This document shows, piece after piece, positions 8,337 through 17,625 of a DNA stretch of 64,000 bases. Both the position numbers and the translations under genes were made by a program. The notes beneath the pieces were generated by a model. It was not told the DNA's origin. It was given only the letters and a program-made list of their open reading frames with translations, and made no database searches. Positions within the stretch are counted from its first letter, which is position 1, and every line of letters starts with the position of its first letter. The stretch is from Prevotella sp. HJM029 (GTDB lineage Bacteria > Bacteroidota > Bacteroidia > Bacteroidales > Bacteroidaceae): positions 148,210 through 212,209 of the forward strand of contig NZ_KK082668.1 in assembly GCF_000599605.1 (NCBI RefSeq), given 5' to 3'.

Positions 8337-8461
8337 GCTATTTGATTGGTTGTTCACAAGATGTCGACGATGTTGTGCCCCCTTCTGATATGAAAAATGC
8401 TGCTATCAGCTATTAAATGCTATTAACAAAACAATTCAAATATACTTCTAATATTAAATCT

Positions 8462-11400
8462 ATGAACAAAGACCCTTTTAAAGTGGTAAGTGCATTGCTC
8501 CTTTTTGCAGGACTCACCCCGTGGAGTTTCCCGCTGATGGTGCAAGCAAGTGTTGCTGAAGTGCATGCACAACAGCAAAGTAATGTATGTAATGGTTTGG
8601 TAACCGATCAGCATGGTGAACCCATTATCGGTGCTTCTGTCGTCATCAAAGGTACGACAAAGGGCTCGGTAACAGGTTTAGATGGTGAGTTTAGTATTGC
8701 AAATGCTTCAAAAGGTGCCACGATTGTCATCTCTTATATTGGCTATGTGAGCCAAGAAAAAGTGTGGAACGGAAAAGCCATGAAGGTTGTTTTAGAGGAA
8801 GATTCCAAAGCCTTAGACGAGGTGGTTGTCGTGGGTTATGGTACTACTTCCAAGCGAAAAACAACCTCAGCCATCTCACAAGTGAAGGCAGAAGACATTG
8901 CAAAGGTTCCCGTTCCCAACATCACACAGAGCTTAGCGGGCCGTGCTCCAGGCTTGATAGTTACGCAATCGGGAGGCGGTGTGAATGCGAAAGCCTCGGT
9001 TTCTATTCGTGGTGGCGGCACACCTTTATATGTGATTGACAATGTTATCTGCGAACAACGCGACTTTCAAAACCTCAATCCCGAGGACATTGCACAGATG
9101 TCGATTTTGAAAGATGCCTCGGCTACAGCTGTTTATGGTGCACGTGCGGCCAATGGTATTATTATGATTACCACCAAAAGCGGTGAAGCAGGGAAACTAA
9201 ACATTGATTATAGCTTCAATTATACGATGAGTCAGCCAGCCGATTTGCAGAAAAAGGTTGATGCTTTCACGGCGGCATCATTCGTTAATCGCGGCTTACA
9301 ATATGATGGAAGAGCACCACAATACACCGCGCATGACTTGGAATTGTTCCGCAATGGCACCGACCCTCAAGGACATGCTAACGTGGACTGGCAGAAGGTT
9401 ACTATGCGCAATGTTGCGCCAGAGATGCGACATAACCTCATTCTTTCGGGTGGAAGTGAAGCGATAAAGATTTATACTGGTTTGGGATACTATCATCAAC
9501 AATCTATCTATAAGGTAGATTCTCACCACATGAACCGTTATAATTTCCGCACGAATTTGGAAGCTAACCTCAAGAAGATTGGCTTAAAAGTGGATGCGGG
9601 AGTAGATGCTTATATCGTGGATTTCAAGGAGCCTTCGACGGCAAATGGGCGCGGATATTACACCACTTGGTCGCACATTCAGAACAAAAAGCCGTGGGAA
9701 CCAGCCTATAATCAATTTGGACAAATCTATGGAGGGACAACAGATAATGCGCTTATTGACATCAGTAATCAGGGCGGTTACTTCAAACAATCGCAGTCAT
9801 CTGTGCGTGGTCATCTCAATTTAACATGGGCTATACCTTATATTAAAGGTTTGAGTGTAAGGTCACTATCAAGCTATACGCTTGCCAATGATCGGAATAA
9901 GTCGTGGAATAAATCGGCACAAGCCTATGATTGGGACGGCAATCCGTTGACGGCAAACAAGCCCAATCTGTCGAAAAATGTGTATGCTCATCAAAACTTC
10001 AACCAGCAACTTTTTGCCGATTACACCCATACTTTTAAAGAGTTGCACACCCTTGGAGCTACACTTGGTATTGAAGCCAGCGGACAAGACTACGACAATT
10101 TGGGCGGTTCGCGCAAAGAATATATCTTTGATGTAGACCAAATGAGCGCCGGTCCGGCCGAAACAATGGAAAACTGGTCGTCAGAAGGTGTGGGTTATCG
10201 GCGTGCTGCCGTGATTGGTCGTTTGAAATACGACTACGCTTCACGCTATATGGTAGAGGCAAACCTGCGTTATGATGGCAGTGATTTCTTCCCTAAAGGG
10301 CAACGTTGGGGTGCTTTCTTCTCGGGATCAGCCGCATGGGCTATCTCAGAAGAGGCTTTTTGGAAGAAGTTTAAGATGGATAAAGTGCTCGAACATTTCA
10401 AACTTCGTGCTTCGTATGGTGAGATAGGGCAGGACTTTTTGGACTTGAATGGTGATGGGTCTGCCGATCGTTTTGCCTACGTTTCATCCTATACGCTCTA
10501 CACACGCGGTGCCTTTTTGGGTGGAAAATGGCGTCCAACGTTCTATGAAGGTGCATTGATTAGCCCCGATATGACCTGGTATACGACAAAAGATTTCAAC
10601 ATTGGTGTTGACTTTACCAGCTTGAAAGGACGGCTATCAGGCTCATTAGATTACTTTGCTAAGGTGACAACAGGTTATCTTGCCACACCTTCTAATGTGG
10701 GTTATACGGCACCTTTGGGTAAAAACCTGCCCGTTGTAAAATCGAATGGTGAAAGCATTCGTCGCGGATTTGAATTCATTTTGCAATGGAGAGACCATAT
10801 TGGCGAATTCAATTATGGCATCTCTGGCAACATGACTTATTATGATGACCGATGGAATGTGAACCCCAATGAAGCAGAAACGAATTTGAAAAATCCTTAT
10901 AAGCGCAGCACACAAGCAGGTGCTTATACGGGTGTTTACTATCGGAACTTAGGTTATTACCAAGATTATCAAGACGTGTTGAATAGTCCTAAGCGCAATG
11001 GTTCAACCAATTTGATGGCTGGTGATTTGAAATATTACGACTTTAATGGCGACGGAAAGATTGATGGTGACGACCAAACGCGCATGGGGTCGGGTACAAG
11101 TCCTCGTGCAAACTTCGGCTTAAACGCTGATGCAAGCTATAAAGGTTGGTCGTTTAGCATGCTTTGGCAGGGCGCAACCAACTACAATATCTATGTCGAC
11201 AACATCTTAATGGGCGGCAACAGCAACTATCTTCCTGTGATTTATGATTTCCAAAAAGACATCTGGTCGCCCGAAAATCGCAATGCATTGTATCCTCGGC
11301 AACATGCTTCCCCAGGCTTTAATGGTAGTAACAACTTTGTGGGAACCAATTTCTGGCTTGTCGATGCCTATTATCTTCGCCTCAAGAGCATGTCGATAGG

Positions 11401-11596
11401 TTATGATTTGAAGCATAAACTGTTGAAGCATGTAGGCTGGATGACGAAGTGTAACCTCTCGCTTAGTGGGTATAATCTGTTGACGTTTAGTCCTGCAAAG
11501 AAGTGGGGTTTCGATCCAGAGTCGGGCTCTAACGGAAATGGTTATGGCTATCCTATCTCACGCGTTTACACGATTAGCCTCAACATCGGTTTCTAA
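8462..11596 (+). CDS. SusC/RagA-family TonB-linked outer-membrane transporter (PUL 1)
   Basis: About 1044 residues from the ATG at 8462; an in-frame ATG at 8417 is possible but the signal peptide starts naturally at MNKDPFK. Order of parts: signal peptide (cleaved near VHAQQQ), carboxypeptidase-like regulatory domain (GLVTDQHGEPIIGASVVIKG), DEVVVVGYGT segment typical of SusC proteins, plug domain (SLAGRAPGLIV to GVIMITTKSG-type end, here NGIIMITTKSG), and a 22-strand beta barrel ending in a C-terminal Phe (ISLNIGF). It imports large oligosaccharides across the outer membrane together with the SusD partner that follows 29 bases later. Downstream GH110, GH109 and GH95 genes suggest the cargo is a blood-group-type glycan. 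Promoter with a 13-A spacer upstream. Confidence 0.95.
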   Translation: MNKDPFKVVSALLLFAGLTPWSFPLMVQASVAEVHAQQQSNVCNGLVTDQHGEPIIGASVVIKGTTKGSVTGLDGEFSIANASKGATIVISYIGYVSQEKVWNGKAMKVVLEEDSKALDEVVVVGYGTTSKRKTTSAISQVKAEDIAKVPVPNITQSLAGRAPGLIVTQSGGGVNAKASVSIRGGGTPLYVIDNVICEQRDFQNLNPEDIAQMSILKDASATAVYGARAANGIIMITTKSGEAGKLNIDYSFNYTMSQPADLQKKVDAFTAASFVNRGLQYDGRAPQYTAHDLELFRNGTDPQGHANVDWQKVTMRNVAPEMRHNLILSGGSEAIKIYTGLGYYHQQSIYKVDSHHMNRYNFRTNLEANLKKIGLKVDAGVDAYIVDFKEPSTANGRGYYTTWSHIQNKKPWEPAYNQFGQIYGGTTDNALIDISNQGGYFKQSQSSVRGHLNLTWAIPYIKGLSVRSLSSYTLANDRNKSWNKSAQAYDWDGNPLTANKPNLSKNVYAHQNFNQQLFADYTHTFKELHTLGATLGIEASGQDYDNLGGSRKEYIFDVDQMSAGPAETMENWSSEGVGYRRAAVIGRLKYDYASRYMVEANLRYDGSDFFPKGQRWGAFFSGSAAWAISEEAFWKKFKMDKVLEHFKLRASYGEIGQDFLDLNGDGSADRFAYVSSYTLYTRGAFLGGKWRPTFYEGALISPDMTWYTTKDFNIGVDFTSLKGRLSGSLDYFAKVTTGYLATPSNVGYTAPLGKNLPVVKSNGESIRRGFEFILQWRDHIGEFNYGISGNMTYYDDRWNVNPNEAETNLKNPYKRSTQAGAYTGVYYRNLGYYQDYQDVLNSPKRNGSTNLMAGDLKYYDFNGDGKIDGDDQTRMGSGTSPRANFGLNADASYKGWSFSMLWQGATNYNIYVDNILMGGNSNYLPVIYDFQKDIWSPENRNALYPRQHASPGFNGSNNFVGTNFWLVDAYYLRLKSMSIGYDLKHKLLKHVGWMTKCNLSLSGYNLLTFSPAKKWGFDPESGSNGNGYGYPISRVYTISLNIGF

Positions 11597-11625
11597 TTAT
11601 TCATTTATTTTACGACATTGAATTT

Positions 11626-13488
11626 ATGACAAACTATAAATTGATTCTTTCTGCCTTATTACTTGGTGGATTAAGTCTGCAAAGTTGCAACGACTTTTTA
11701 GATACAAAGCCCACTGAAGGCTTTCCCGAAACAACCGTTTGGCAAACACAAAGCACCGTAGATGCTTTTGTTGCAGGCAACTATGCCTATGCTTATTCTC
11801 CCTATGAAGCATTTGCTACTTGGGATAACACTTTCAGTAACAACATGATTAACTGCCGTGCTGCTTGCTCAGGTGAGGCACGTGGCTTGATGGAGAATAA
11901 CTATGGATGGGGCTTAAACACGCGTTTTGATGACATTCGCAGTTGCAATCTCATCATAGAGAAGATGGCTTCATCCTCTATTCCGCAAAATTATCGTGAC
12001 CAATATACGGCAGAAGCAAAGATGATGCGCGCCATGATTTACTATGATTTGGCACGCAAAGGTGGGCGCTTTATTTGGGTTGACCGCGTATTAAAGCCTT
12101 CCGACGAGTTTAATCTCCCGCTAACGCGCGATATTGTTGAAAGCTATCAGCACGTATTAACCGATATTCGTGAGGCTATTCCTGCGCTTCCTACGCAGGC
12201 AGTTAGCGGTCGTTTGACGAAGAATGCCGCCTATGCTTTCCTCTCAGAGGTATGCCTTACGGCCGCAGCTTATACCAATGATGCTACTGCTTTGCAGGTG
12301 AATGGCAAGAGCTTGTATCAGGAATCGGTTGATGCTGTGGACGCTATTACCAACGTATCTCTCGATGCAAACTATGAGAATATGTTCAATGAGAAGGGTG
12401 CATACAGCTCACCTGAGATTATTTTAGCACAGTATTGGAGCAAAGATGTGACCAATGTTTCGCAGACAGACATGATACATTTGCTCCCCAACTTGCTCAA
12501 TAGTAACCTCAGTATTACGGGATGTGGTCCGCTGTTTCATCGCGCAGACATCTTCGAATGCTGGTTGGATTATACGCCAAGTCAAAACCTTGTCGATGCT
12601 TATTTAGTCATAGACCAAGCAACAGGTAAGGCCGTTCGTTGGGATCAGAGTTCACAGTTTGTGAACAACACGCGTCCTTTGTCACGCGCTGAGGCGATAA
12701 CGAAGATTGAACATAAGGAAGAAGCTGAGTTTAATGGTGGTGCTTTCTTCAAAGCTTTTGAAGTAACAACACCGGGAACGAGCATCAGTGACCTCATGTA
12801 TCAGCACAGAGACAAACGTTTTGACGCCTCTATCATACACGATGGTTCTGTGTTCTTAGGTGAAAATATCACCACCTATTCTCACGGAAACATGAGCCGT
12901 TGGGCCACACAGCGCTATGCTGCGAGCCACGTTCCATTGACAAATTACAGCATGCGCAAGTATATTTACACCGAATGGAGTCCTCGTCCGTTCTACAATG
13001 TGATGACCGATTATCATAAAGTAATTTTCCGTTATGGGCGTTGTCTGCTCAATAAGGCCGAAGCATTGTTGCGTTTGGGCAGAGTTGCCGATGCGGTTAC
13101 CACCTTCAACCAAACGAGAATGGTGCATGGTGGCTTGCCCGCTTCCACCGCAACTACGCTGGCTGACGCTTGGAAAGACTATAAAATAGAACGCCGTGTG
13201 GAACTTTTTTGGGAAGGAGACTGGTATTTTAGCCTGCTTCGTTGGGGCAAGTATGGACACGAAGCCAATGATGGTAAGGCACCGGGAAGTGTGATTGACG
13301 AACTCACTGCGCCTGCAACGTTTATCGAAATCAAAACCGATCGCACGGCAGCTTACGTGGGTAATGTGCAATTATCCAACGACCAGCGCACGTTTGACAC
13401 CCGTTCTTACCTCTTCCCCATCACAAAATCTGTGATACAAGCCAATTCAGCTATCAAAGATACCGACCAAAATCCTGGTTGGGAATAA
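11626..13488 (+). CDS. SusD/RagB-family surface glycan-binding lipoprotein (PUL 1)
   Basis: A 620-residue SusD homologue. The signal peptide ends in a lipobox (LSLQSC, Cys at residue 21), followed by the NDFLDTKPTEGF segment common at the SusD N-terminus and the SusD-like/RagB C-terminal region (RYGRCLLNKAEALLRLGR, then IERRVELFWEGDWYFSLLRW). SusD proteins cap the SusC barrel and deliver glycans to it. The gene lies between SusC and a small lipoprotein in one plus-strand operon. It is longer than the common 500-550 residues, which could reflect an enlarged binding face. Confidence 0.95.
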   Translation: MTNYKLILSALLLGGLSLQSCNDFLDTKPTEGFPETTVWQTQSTVDAFVAGNYAYAYSPYEAFATWDNTFSNNMINCRAACSGEARGLMENNYGWGLNTRFDDIRSCNLIIEKMASSSIPQNYRDQYTAEAKMMRAMIYYDLARKGGRFIWVDRVLKPSDEFNLPLTRDIVESYQHVLTDIREAIPALPTQAVSGRLTKNAAYAFLSEVCLTAAAYTNDATALQVNGKSLYQESVDAVDAITNVSLDANYENMFNEKGAYSSPEIILAQYWSKDVTNVSQTDMIHLLPNLLNSNLSITGCGPLFHRADIFECWLDYTPSQNLVDAYLVIDQATGKAVRWDQSSQFVNNTRPLSRAEAITKIEHKEEAEFNGGAFFKAFEVTTPGTSISDLMYQHRDKRFDASIIHDGSVFLGENITTYSHGNMSRWATQRYAASHVPLTNYSMRKYIYTEWSPRPFYNVMTDYHKVIFRYGRCLLNKAEALLRLGRVADAVTTFNQTRMVHGGLPASTATTLADAWKDYKIERRVELFWEGDWYFSLLRWGKYGHEANDGKAPGSVIDELTAPATFIEIKTDRTAAYVGNVQLSNDQRTFDTRSYLFPITKSVIQANSAIKDTDQNPGWE

Positions 13489-13512
13489 TCACATCATTCA
13501 ATTTTTTAGGAT

Positions 13513-13989
13513 ATGAAACAAATAAAATCACACCTTTTCCTTCTTCTGAGTCTATTATTTAGTATCTTTGCGTTGAGCGCATGCAGTTGGGAAGACCTCC
13601 CTTCTTATGAAGAAGCCAATATCAGTGCCGTGCAATTCTACTATCGTTGGGCCAGCAATGTGAAGGATCCTATCACGCAAGAACCTATCGTTAAGGAGGT
13701 GCGTTTGAATACTACTTCTGTGGTAGATGCTGATGCTGGCACGATAGAAGCTACGGTAACGGTTCCTGCTGCATCGGGTGATTTCACGACAGCCGTGCGC
13801 AATCAAGTGTCACAGCACCCGCTTTGGGCACAGGTAACGGTGTCAACTGCCGCACGCATCACGCCTGTTGATGGCGCGGCAGCCTTGGGAACACCCGATG
13901 ATTGGAGCCAAGCGCGTAAGTTTAGTGTGAAAGCTGCCAACGGGAACACCAAGATTTGGAAGATTAAGATTGTTCAGTTCACAAGATAG
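13513..13989 (+). CDS. Small PUL lipoprotein, possibly DUF5018-like
   Basis: A 158-residue protein with a lipobox signal (FALSAC, Cys near residue 24) and then an all-beta-looking chain with regularly spaced hydrophobic residues. It begins 24 bases after SusD, the position where SusE/SusF-like or surface glycan-binding lipoproteins are normally encoded. The sequence resembles the small DUF5018-type lipoproteins found after SusD in Bacteroidales, but I am not certain of the family. The probable role is an outer-membrane accessory binding protein; no catalytic motif is visible. Confidence 0.7.
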   Translation: MKQIKSHLFLLLSLLFSIFALSACSWEDLPSYEEANISAVQFYYRWASNVKDPITQEPIVKEVRLNTTSVVDADAGTIEATVTVPAASGDFTTAVRNQVSQHPLWAQVTVSTAARITPVDGAAALGTPDDWSQARKFSVKAANGNTKIWKIKIVQFTR

Positions 13990-14023
13990 TTCTTACTTGG
14001 TTCCATATTTAGAAAGCGCAAAA

Positions 14024-14072
14024 GGGTGGCTGTAACATGCTGATTTTTCTACAAATGGTATGTGAGCCGCCC
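14024..14072 (+). other. Intercistronic hairpin between the PUL lipoprotein and GH110
   Basis: Eight-base-pair stem 14024-14031 / 14065-14072 (one G-U), with a further ACAT/ATGT pair inside (14035-14038 / 14060-14063). No T run follows. It sits in a 164-base gap between otherwise close PUL genes, and may mark a processing or stability point separating the binding-protein genes from the enzyme genes. Confidence 0.4.
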
Positions 14073-14153
14073 TACATTATCTCTTTAAAGCACAGGCAAT
14101 CCGTTGCAATCCTTTCGGGCAGATGTAGACAGACAGCATAGAAAAAATGTTTT

Positions 14154-15962
14154 ATGAAACAGATAAAATTAGGTTTAGGATTATGGTTGTGTCTCTTAGT
14201 ATATGCCCTGCCAACACAAGCGGCACCTCATGACACCTTGTTTGTGGCTGATTATGGCGTGCATCCCGACACACATGAAGACCAAACGGCACGTTTGCAA
14301 CAAGTGATTGCCGATGCCAAGCGATGGAAAAGCCGCGTAATGGTGTTTCAATCGGGTCGCTATGACCTATGGCCTACCGAGGCAACGCGCAAGGAATATT
14401 ATATTTCGAACACGTCTTCGGAGACCGAATGCCCCTCAAAAGTAAAAACCATTGGGCTGTTTCTGGAGGATATGGAGGGTTTAACCATTGAAGGAAACGA
14501 TGCAACGCTCATGTTTCATGGCAAGATGACGATGCTCACTTTGGCACATTGCCGCAATATGCGGTTGCAAAACATTCATTTTGACTTCGAAAGACCGGGC
14601 GGTTCTGAACTCACTTATCTCAAAGTTGATGCACAAGGGGTGACTGCACGCGTGCATCCTGATAGCCGATACATCATTGTTAACGGCCGAATGTCATGGG
14701 TGGGTGAAGGCTGGCGCACAAACTATCCGCATTGTATTGAGTACAATCCCGAAAACCATCATTTTGAATATAGCAAAGGGTGGGAAATTCTTTCGCAAGC
14801 AAAAGCTACTGAATTGTCGCCAAATGTGGTGCACTTTACCACACAATATGGTAGAGATTTTCAACCAAATCATACGATAACGGTGCGCGATATTATACGT
14901 GACCAAGTGGGGATGTTTTTGTTTGAGAGCCAAAATATTACTTTTCGCAACATCGGTGTACATTATATGCATGGGTTAGGCATCGTAAGTCAGTATTGTC
15001 GCAACATCACTATGCACCAAGTGCAGTGTGCTCCGCGCAAAGAGAGCACGCGTTTGTTGGCCTCTTCGGCCGACTTTATGCACTTTTCGGGTTGTAGTGG
15101 TAAGATAAGCATTGACAGTTGCCGGTTTGTTGGGGCACAAGATGACCCCATTAATGTGCATGGAACGAACCTACGGGCGGTGGAACGTGTGGACGATTAC
15201 ACGCTGCATCTGCGTTTTATGCATCCGCAAAGCTATGGTTTCCAAGCGTTCTTTGCCGGCGACACCGTGGCCTTCGTGCAGGCATCAACCATGCTTCGGT
15301 ATGCTGAAAATGTGGTGAAAACGGCACGATTGTTGTCGCCGCGCATCATGGAAGTAACGTTTTTGCGTCCCATTCCCAAGACCCTTCAATTACAAAGTGA
15401 TTGTGTGGAGAACCTCACTTGCACGCCCGAAGTGGAAATTAGCCATTGCTATTTCTCACGAACCAGCACGCGCGGAACCCTTGTCACTACGCCACGACGC
15501 GTGATCATCCGCAACAACACCTATGATTATACAGGCATGAGTGCCATACTGATAGAGGGAGATGCCTCGGGATGGTATGAATCTGGCCCAGTGAAAGATG
15601 TGCTTATTGAAGGCAATCGCTTTGTGGGTTGTGCCTATAACGGACATCCTGCTCATGCCGTGATTGCTTTAAATCCGTCGAATACGGTGGTTGATGCGCA
15701 CCATCCCGTGCATCAAAATGTGCGCATCATCAACAATCATTTCGTCACTTTCAGCAATCCTGTGCTCTATGCCAAGAGCACTTCGGACTTAGTTTTTAAA
15801 GGTAATGCGATCGAAGAAAGCTCATCTGTATCAGAGAAAACATTAAAATGGTTTATCTTTGATGGTTGTAATCGAGTCCTTATTCAGCGCAATCGCTTTC
15901 CAATTCCATTCACATCTCGTGCTGTTCAGTTTGCTAACATGAAACCAACGTTTACAAAATAA
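14154..15962 (+). CDS. GH110 alpha-1,3-galactosidase
   Basis: A 602-residue exported enzyme with a Sec signal peptide (MKQIKLGLGLWLCLLVYALPTQA). The body is a right-handed parallel beta-helix, seen as repeated short strands such as VLIEGNRFVGC and VRIINNHFVTF. The segment GAQDDPINVHGTNL (about 327-340) carries the paired Asp (330, 331) that match the catalytic pair of characterised GH110 enzymes, which remove terminal alpha-1,3-galactose from blood-group B structures and, in some members, linear alpha-Gal. Length fits the family (about 600). It is the first enzyme of the PUL and probably acts in the periplasm or at the cell surface. Branched (B-only) or linear specificity cannot be told from sequence by eye. 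Confidence 0.88.
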   Translation: MKQIKLGLGLWLCLLVYALPTQAAPHDTLFVADYGVHPDTHEDQTARLQQVIADAKRWKSRVMVFQSGRYDLWPTEATRKEYYISNTSSETECPSKVKTIGLFLEDMEGLTIEGNDATLMFHGKMTMLTLAHCRNMRLQNIHFDFERPGGSELTYLKVDAQGVTARVHPDSRYIIVNGRMSWVGEGWRTNYPHCIEYNPENHHFEYSKGWEILSQAKATELSPNVVHFTTQYGRDFQPNHTITVRDIIRDQVGMFLFESQNITFRNIGVHYMHGLGIVSQYCRNITMHQVQCAPRKESTRLLASSADFMHFSGCSGKISIDSCRFVGAQDDPINVHGTNLRAVERVDDYTLHLRFMHPQSYGFQAFFAGDTVAFVQASTMLRYAENVVKTARLLSPRIMEVTFLRPIPKTLQLQSDCVENLTCTPEVEISHCYFSRTSTRGTLVTTPRRVIIRNNTYDYTGMSAILIEGDASGWYESGPVKDVLIEGNRFVGCAYNGHPAHAVIALNPSNTVVDAHHPVHQNVRIINNHFVTFSNPVLYAKSTSDLVFKGNAIEESSSVSEKTLKWFIFDGCNRVLIQRNRFPIPFTSRAVQFANMKPTFTK

Positions 15963-16110
15963 GTGGGATAGCGATTGTGAAAAGGAAGCGATTTTATAGA
16001 TAGTGATTAAAGTGTTATTATACATTAAAAGACAGAAAATTAATAATGAAAGAATACGTAATATAAAAGGTTTGGTTGTTTATAATTAAAAAAGTTCCTT
16101 TTAATGGCTT

Positions 16111-17523
16111 ATGAAAAAAAGATTATCATTCATTTGTGCCGCAATTGCATTCTTTAGCTTTGCGGCTTCAGCTGTAACAGCTCAGCAATTGGACAAGAAG
16201 TATGCGCCAATTGAAGTAGTAACTCCCGCACGTCCTGCCGGACAACAAGACGTTATAGGCCTTACCGCCCCCAAATTGAAAACCGTTCGCATTGGTGTTA
16301 TCGGTTTAGGTATGCGTGGTATCGGTGTTATTGAGCGCTGGGTGCACCTGCCCGGTGTTGAAATCAAGGCCATTTGCGACTTGGTTCCGAAGAATATTGA
16401 ACGCGCACAAAATGAACTTGTAAAGGGAAAGTTCCCTAAAGCTGCCGTTTATACCGGTAGTGAAGATGCCTGGAAAAAGCTGTGTGAGCGCAAGGATATT
16501 GACTTGGTTTACATTGCAACCGATTGGAAACACCATGCACAGATGGGTGTTTACGCAATGGAACATGGTAAACATGCTGCGATAGAAGTGCCTGCTGCCA
16601 TGACTTTAGATGAGATTTGGCAGCTCATCAACACATCAGAACGTACCCGTAAGCATTGCATGCAGTTGGAAAATTGCGTGTATGATTTCTTTGAAATGAC
16701 CACACTTAACATGGCCCAACACGGTTTGTTTGGTGACATTCTGCATGTAGAAGGTTCGTATATCCACAATCTTGAGGAGTTTTGGCCTTATTATTATAAT
16801 AACTGGCGCTTGAATTATAACAACGAATATCGTGGTGATGTGTATGCTACACATGGCTTAGGACCAGCTTGTCAGTTGCTGAATATCCACCGAGGTGACC
16901 GCTTAAAGACGCTTGTTGCTATGGATACGAAGGCCGTTACAGGCCCTGAATTGGCGAAGAAATATGGTGTTGACGACCACAGTAAGCCTTTCCAGAATGG
17001 CGATCACACGATGACTTTCATTCGAACAGAGAATGGAAAGACCATTCAAATTCAGCATGATGTGATGAATCCACGCCCCTATAGCCGCATGTATCAGCTC
17101 ACAGGAACTGATGGTTTCGCGAATAAATATCCTATTGAGCAATATTGTTTCCGCCCAAAGCAGCTCAAAGACAGCGAAGTTCCCAACTTAGAGAACTTGA
17201 ATATGCACGCTGCTGTGCCCGAGAATGTGAAGGAAGCCTTGATGAAACAATATAAGCATCCCATCACAAAGATGTTGGAAGAAGAGGCTAAAAAGGTGGG
17301 TGGCCACGGCGGTATGGACTACATCATGGACTATCGCTTGGTTTATTGCTTACACAATGGTCTGCCTTTGGACATGGATGTCTATGATTTGGCAGAGTGG
17401 TGTTGCATGGCTGAGCTTACAAGATTGTCGATAGAAAATGGCAATGCGCCTGTAGCTGTGCCCGACTTCACGCGCGGTGGCTGGAAAAAGCTCAATGGTT
17501 TCCACCATGCTATGGCCGAATAA
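16111..17523 (+). CDS. GH109 NAD-dependent alpha-N-acetylgalactosaminidase
   Basis: A 470-residue Gfo/Idh/MocA-fold protein with a Sec signal peptide ending near AVTAQQ. The NAD-binding motif is IGVIGLGMRG (GxGxxG at 65-70), and the conserved GDVYATHGLGP stretch gives Tyr245 and His248, which correspond in position to substrate-site Tyr and catalytic His of characterised GH109 enzymes. These use tightly bound NAD and a transient oxidation at C3 to remove terminal alpha-GalNAc, converting blood-group A to H. An exported member with this motif set is typical of GH109 rather than of a cytoplasmic sugar dehydrogenase. It follows GH110 by 148 AT-rich bases. Confidence 0.9.
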   Translation: MKKRLSFICAAIAFFSFAASAVTAQQLDKKYAPIEVVTPARPAGQQDVIGLTAPKLKTVRIGVIGLGMRGIGVIERWVHLPGVEIKAICDLVPKNIERAQNELVKGKFPKAAVYTGSEDAWKKLCERKDIDLVYIATDWKHHAQMGVYAMEHGKHAAIEVPAAMTLDEIWQLINTSERTRKHCMQLENCVYDFFEMTTLNMAQHGLFGDILHVEGSYIHNLEEFWPYYYNNWRLNYNNEYRGDVYATHGLGPACQLLNIHRGDRLKTLVAMDTKAVTGPELAKKYGVDDHSKPFQNGDHTMTFIRTENGKTIQIQHDVMNPRPYSRMYQLTGTDGFANKYPIEQYCFRPKQLKDSEVPNLENLNMHAAVPENVKEALMKQYKHPITKMLEEEAKKVGGHGGMDYIMDYRLVYCLHNGLPLDMDVYDLAEWCCMAELTRLSIENGNAPVAVPDFTRGGWKKLNGFHHAMAE

Positions 17524-17566
17524 ATCATTTTATTTAGCATATAGATTTTCATATATTAATAGTTTG

Positions 17567-17613
17567 AACTGCTGATAGCAAGTGCTTTTAAGCTTGCTTC
17601 AGCAGTTTTTTAA
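17567..17613 (+). terminator. Terminator-like hairpin between GH109 and GH95
   Basis: Outer stem AACTGCTGA/TCAGCAGTT (17567-17575 / 17599-17607), inner GCAAG/CTTGC pairing, followed by a T run (17606-17611). It ends only about 13 bases before the GH95 ATG, with no room for a separate promoter in between. It therefore probably lets a fraction of transcripts through and lowers GH95 expression. Confidence 0.7.
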
Positions 17614-17625
17614 GTTTAAAATCAG

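Noticed and set aside
12856-13371. 171-codon minus-strand frame inside SusD
   Set aside because: It is fully antisense to a confidently assigned SusD gene and shows no family features.
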